Below, piece after piece: positions 60,935 to 64,000 of a stretch of 64,000 bases of DNA. How positions within the stretch are numbered: position 1 is the first letter of the stretch; the number at the start of each line of letters is the position of its first letter. The notes under the pieces were generated by a model. It was not told the origin of the DNA and did no database searches. It was given only the letters and a program-made list of their open reading frames with translations. The stretch covers positions 60,114-124,113 of the forward strand of contig NZ_JAHKRC010000018.1 in the NCBI RefSeq assembly GCF_019345465.1, in the 5' to 3' direction. The translations under genes and the position numbers were made by a program. The stretch is from Pseudomonas sp. NKUCC02_KPG (GTDB lineage: Bacteria > Pseudomonadota > Gammaproteobacteria > Pseudomonadales > Pseudomonadaceae).

Positions 60935-62344
60935 TTAGCGCTTGCTCGAGGCCAGGAGGGTGGCCTTTTCCTGATTCATGCGAGCCATCAATGGCTGGCT
61001 TTGTTGCAGGAAGCGAGTGCGTTCAGCTTTGGCAATCGGGTCGGCCATCGGTAGTTTCTGTCCTAGTGGATCAACGTGTACGCCATTGACCTGGAACTCG
61101 TAGTGCAGATGCGGACCGGTCGAAAGGCCAGTTGTCCCGATGTAGCCAATCACTTGGCCCTGCTTGACCGAACCGCCGGTTTTGACGCCTTTGGCGAAGC
61201 CCTGCATGTGCCCGTAAAGCGTGCGGTAAGTGTTACCGTGCTGAATGATGACGGTATTGCCGTAGCCGCCACGACGACCAGCCAGCAGTACTTTGCCATC
61301 GCCGGTTGCTTTGATTGGGGTCCCGCGTGGCGCTGCGTAATCAACGCCTTTGTGGGCGCGGATCTTGTTCAGGATCGGATGCTTGCGACCTGACGAGAAA
61401 CGCGAGCTGATGCGGGCAAAATCTACCGGGGTGCGGATGAATGCTTTACGCATGCTGTTGCCGTCGGCGGTGTAGTAATTGCTGTTGCCTTGCTTGTTGG
61501 TGTAACGAACGGCGGTAAAGGTTTTACCGCGGTTGGTAAAGCGCGCAGAGAGAATGTTGCCAGTGCCGACGGTTTTACCGTTGATCACTTTCTGCTCATA
61601 GATCACTTCAAACTGATCGCCTGGGCGGATGTCTTGAGCGAAGTCGATGTCGTAACCAAACACCTTGGCCATATCCATCGTTGTGCTGTGCGGCAAGCCT
61701 GCGCGCTGGCCCGATACGGAAAGCGAGCTGCTGATCACGCCGTGGGCGTACGCCGTGCGCATGGTAGGCAGGGTCGTGACACGGCGAAAGGTATAACCCT
61801 TGGCGCTTTTGTTGAGGGTTATGGTCTCAAGATCGCTGACCTGACTATGCAGCTTGTTCAGTTGCAAGCCGTCAGGGCTCATTTCAAATTCGAGCTTCTG
61901 GCCGTGCTTGAGCTGGCTAAATTGCTTGGCTTGCTTGTCGCTGGCCAGTACTTCATGCACGGAGGTAGCTGGCAGGCCGACCTTCTGGAACAAGGTTGAT
62001 AGCGTGTCACCCTTACTCACGATCACTTCGCGGTGGGTGGGGGCGGGTGGCGCTGCTGGTTCGACTTTGGCAGTCGCAACCGGTGCGTTGTCCTGCTGTT
62101 CAATCTGGGCAAATGGCGATGGATTCGCTTCATTTGTGGCTTGAACGAGCTCGGCAGCGTCTTGATCTTGTGTCAGTTGTTCAGCAGGTGTTTCCAGCTC
62201 CAGATTAAGCGTTGTTCTTTTGGCTTCTACTTCGCTGGAGGGAAATACCAGCAAGGCCAAGCTTAAGAGAGCGGCGATACCACTTGCGGCAAGCAGGTGG
62301 GTCTTCGGATAAAGCGGCGGCGCTTTAGGCGGTTGACTGGTCAT
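60935..62344 (-). CDS. Murein DD-endopeptidase, M23 family (MepM-like)
   Basis: A 469-residue protein from the ATG at 62344. One membrane segment (about 18-35) anchors it. A LysM-like/OapA-type region (about 100-155) includes VIVSKGDTLSTLFQKVGLP. The peptidase domain has the zinc His in HKGVDYAAPRGTPI and the HLHYE motif near residue 430. It cleaves peptidoglycan cross-links during growth. Upstream and cotranscribed with anmK. Confidence 0.93.
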   Translation of the reverse strand: MTSQPPKAPPLYPKTHLLAASGIAALLSLALLVFPSSEVEAKRTTLNLELETPAEQLTQDQDAAELVQATNEANPSPFAQIEQQDNAPVATAKVEPAAPPAPTHREVIVSKGDTLSTLFQKVGLPATSVHEVLASDKQAKQFSQLKHGQKLEFEMSPDGLQLNKLHSQVSDLETITLNKSAKGYTFRRVTTLPTMRTAYAHGVISSSLSVSGQRAGLPHSTTMDMAKVFGYDIDFAQDIRPGDQFEVIYEQKVINGKTVGTGNILSARFTNRGKTFTAVRYTNKQGNSNYYTADGNSMRKAFIRTPVDFARISSRFSSGRKHPILNKIRAHKGVDYAAPRGTPIKATGDGKVLLAGRRGGYGNTVIIQHGNTYRTLYGHMQGFAKGVKTGGSVKQGQVIGYIGTTGLSTGPHLHYEFQVNGVHVDPLGQKLPMADPIAKAERTRFLQQSQPLMARMNQEKATLLASSKR

Positions 62345-62558
62345 AGATGATTTTGACTTTGAGATAAAGGATGAATTGGAAAAGATGACTGGCACAATGA
62401 ATATGAAATAACTGTATAAAATATAACCAAATCGCCCTTGAAGCAAGTCCGCGAGCCATTCGCGCGCGGATAGACCGCCGTATGCCTGCCGGAACTTGTA
62501 ATTAGTCCCTGATCTTGTATCGTTGGTTCCCTTTGAATTTGAGCCTTACGGGTCTGAT

Positions 62559-63758
62559 ATGAAGTCGGTTGAAGAGCAGCTAGCGCTAATAAAGCGGGGT
62601 GCCGAAGAGGTACTGGTCGAGTCTGAATTGGTCGAGAAACTCAAGCGCGGTCAGCCGTTGCGTATCAAGGCCGGATTCGACCCGACCGCACCCGATCTGC
62701 ACTTGGGTCATACCGTACTCATTAACAAGCTGCGCCAGTTCCAGGAACTGGGCCATCAGGTGATCTTCCTTATAGGTGATTTCACCGGGATGATCGGTGA
62801 TCCGAGCGGCAAGAGTGCTACGCGTCCACCGCTGACGCGCGAGCAGGTACTTGAAAACGCCGAGACGTATAAAACTCAGGTTTTCAAGATTCTAGATCCG
62901 GCTAAAACCGAGGTGGCATTCAACTCCACCTGGATGGATCAAATGGGGCCTGCCGACTTCATTCGCCTGACTTCCCAGTACACCGTTGCTCGCATGCTTG
63001 AGCGCGATGACTTCGACAAGCGCTACACCACCAATCAGCCAATCGCGATCCATGAGTTCCTTTACCCGTTAGTACAAGGGTATGACTCGGTTGCATTGAA
63101 GGCGGACATTGAGCTGGGCGGTACAGATCAAAAATTCAATTTGCTGATGGGGCGTGAGCTGCAGCGCGGCTACGGTCAGGAAGCGCAATGCATTGTGACA
63201 ATGCCTTTGCTTGAAGGTCTGGACGGCGTCAAGAAGATGTCCAAGTCCTTGGGTAACTATGTTGGTATCCAGGAAGCGCCGGGTGTGATGTACAGCAAGC
63301 TGGTGTCCATACCTGATGCGTTGATGTGGCGCTACTTCGAACTGCTGAGCTTTCGCTCGATGGATGAAATCGATGCGTTCAAGGCTGACGTGGAGGCGGG
63401 GGCTAACCCGCGTGATATCAAGATCAAGCTCGCCGAAGAGATCGTGGCTCGATTCCATGGTGAAGAGGCTGCGGCCAATGCGCATCGTGGCGCCGGCAAT
63501 CGGATGAAGGATGGCGAGTTGCCAGACGATCTGCCCGAGGTGGAGTTGACTGCTACTGAGGATATGCCGATTGCAGCTGTTCTTAATAAAGCTGGGCTGG
63601 TTAAGAACTCAGCGGTGGCCAGAGACCTGCTGGGTTCGGGTGGTGTGCGTATAGATGGTGAGGTGGTTGATCGCTCCTATATATATGCACTGGGTTCTAC
63701 CCACGTTTGTCAGGCTGGGAAGAAGGCTTTTGCGCGAATTACGCTAAAAGCTGAATAA
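62559..63758 (+). CDS. tyrS: Tyrosyl-tRNA synthetase
   Basis: A 399-residue class I synthetase of the bacterial short type (TyrRS-Z), starting at the ATG at 62559 (MKSVEEQLALIKRGAEEV). HLGH (PDLHLGHTVLI) and KMSKS (GVKKMSKSLGN) are intact. The C-terminal S4 domain reads VARDLLGSGGVRIDGEVVDRS. Divergent from the M23 peptidase. It is followed by the rRNA operon promoter region, as in PAO1. Confidence 0.97.
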   Translation: MKSVEEQLALIKRGAEEVLVESELVEKLKRGQPLRIKAGFDPTAPDLHLGHTVLINKLRQFQELGHQVIFLIGDFTGMIGDPSGKSATRPPLTREQVLENAETYKTQVFKILDPAKTEVAFNSTWMDQMGPADFIRLTSQYTVARMLERDDFDKRYTTNQPIAIHEFLYPLVQGYDSVALKADIELGGTDQKFNLLMGRELQRGYGQEAQCIVTMPLLEGLDGVKKMSKSLGNYVGIQEAPGVMYSKLVSIPDALMWRYFELLSFRSMDEIDAFKADVEAGANPRDIKIKLAEEIVARFHGEEAAANAHRGAGNRMKDGELPDDLPEVELTATEDMPIAAVLNKAGLVKNSAVARDLLGSGGVRIDGEVVDRSYIYALGSTHVCQAGKKAFARITLKAE

Positions 63759-63772
63759 GTAGGAAATTAGTG

Positions 63773-63801
63773 CTGGACGGCGCATTTTATTAGTCTATAA
63801 T
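63773..63801 (+). promoter_or_regulatory. Upstream tandem promoter of the rRNA operon
   Basis: CTGGAC (63773-63778) and a consensus TATAAT (63796-63801) are 17 bases apart. GGCGCATT and AATGCGCC form an 8-base inverted repeat (63779-63806) that overlaps the spacer and the -10. Confidence 0.55.
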
Positions 63802-63907
63802 GCGCCCACTTCCGGCGCAGTCGAAACGGAAAACTCCTTGAGTTTCAATGAGTTGGATTGGTTTTCGGCAGTGTCAGCTTCAAGTCATCGAAGCAGGAAA
63901 TGAGGTG

Positions 63908-63935
63908 TTGACAGCAGCGTGTAACGCTGTAGAAT
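63908..63935 (+). promoter_or_regulatory. rRNA operon promoter
   Basis: TTGACA at 63908-63913 and TAGAAT at 63930-63935 are separated by 16 bases. A GC-rich discriminator (TCGCCTCCCGC) follows, the kind that makes rrn promoters sensitive to ppGpp. No structural RNA is within the window; the 16S gene should begin soon after base 64000, as it does after tyrS in PAO1. Confidence 0.7.
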
Positions 63936-64000
63936 TCGCCTCCCGCTAACGAGAGATCGAAAGCGCAAGTGGTTGATGTTACAGAGGAAACTTTGAAAAC

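Overview
The window is a chromosomal segment of a Pseudomonas, most likely of the P. fluorescens/P. putida side of the genus. The gene order from rpsU/dnaG/rpoD through tsaD-plsY-folB-folK-cca, spoVR-yeaH-prkA, glpE-apaH-apaG-ksgA-pdxA-surA-lptD, amgK-murU, agtSR-agtABCD, rpe-gph-trpE, trpGDC, vfr, coq7, argC, erpA, anmK and tyrS to an rRNA operon promoter is the order I recall from P. aeruginosa PAO1 (about PA0576 to PA0668). Abundant short palindromic REP/REPIN elements of fluorescens-group type support the assignment. Identification is by reading proteins and motifs; no database search was run.

Layout. 1-6460 is an accessory iron-signalling block: the end of a TonB receptor, a histidine kinase/response regulator pair, and a FecI sigma-FecR-TonB receptor surface-signalling unit. 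6577-6653 is tRNA-Ile2(CAT). 6669-10040 encodes a large periplasmic-sensing GGDEF/EAL protein whose EAL domain has lost conserved active-site residues. 10158-14715 is the macromolecular synthesis operon (rpsU-dnaG-rpoD), without the yqeY-like gene found there in PAO1. 14915-18852 holds tsaD, plsY, folB, folK and cca. 18915-23773 is the prkA-yeaH-spoVR stress-kinase locus. 24073-31689 is the lptD-surA-pdxA-ksgA-apaG-apaH-glpE cluster. 31821-34280 is the peptidoglycan-recycling pair amgK-murU with a DnaJ-family gene. 35345-43064 is a two-component system and ABC transporter resembling AgtSR/AgtABCD. 43061-43519 is a REP-associated tyrosine transposase (RAYT) next to its probable cognate REPIN.

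43780-51721 is the tryptophan region. rpe-gph-trpE and trpGDC are separated by an estA autotransporter esterase. Each trp unit is preceded by a 22-codon open frame ending in RWRWRA; the first is embedded in frame in the 3' end of gph. These look like twin attenuation leader peptides. 51849-63758 carries mostly housekeeping genes (lipoate-ligase-like, vfr, osmC, coq7, HIT, SDR, DUF805, nitronate monooxygenase, hemJ, argC, erpA, anmK, M23 peptidase, tyrS). The last 240 bases are a strong rRNA promoter region.

The best candidates for follow-up are the twin trp leaders, the RAYT with two copies of its REPIN family, the degenerate EAL domain, an intrinsic terminator whose 3' arm carries the cca ribosome binding site, and the estA insertion between trpE and trpG. 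I found no CRISPR array, prophage, insertion sequence or defence island.
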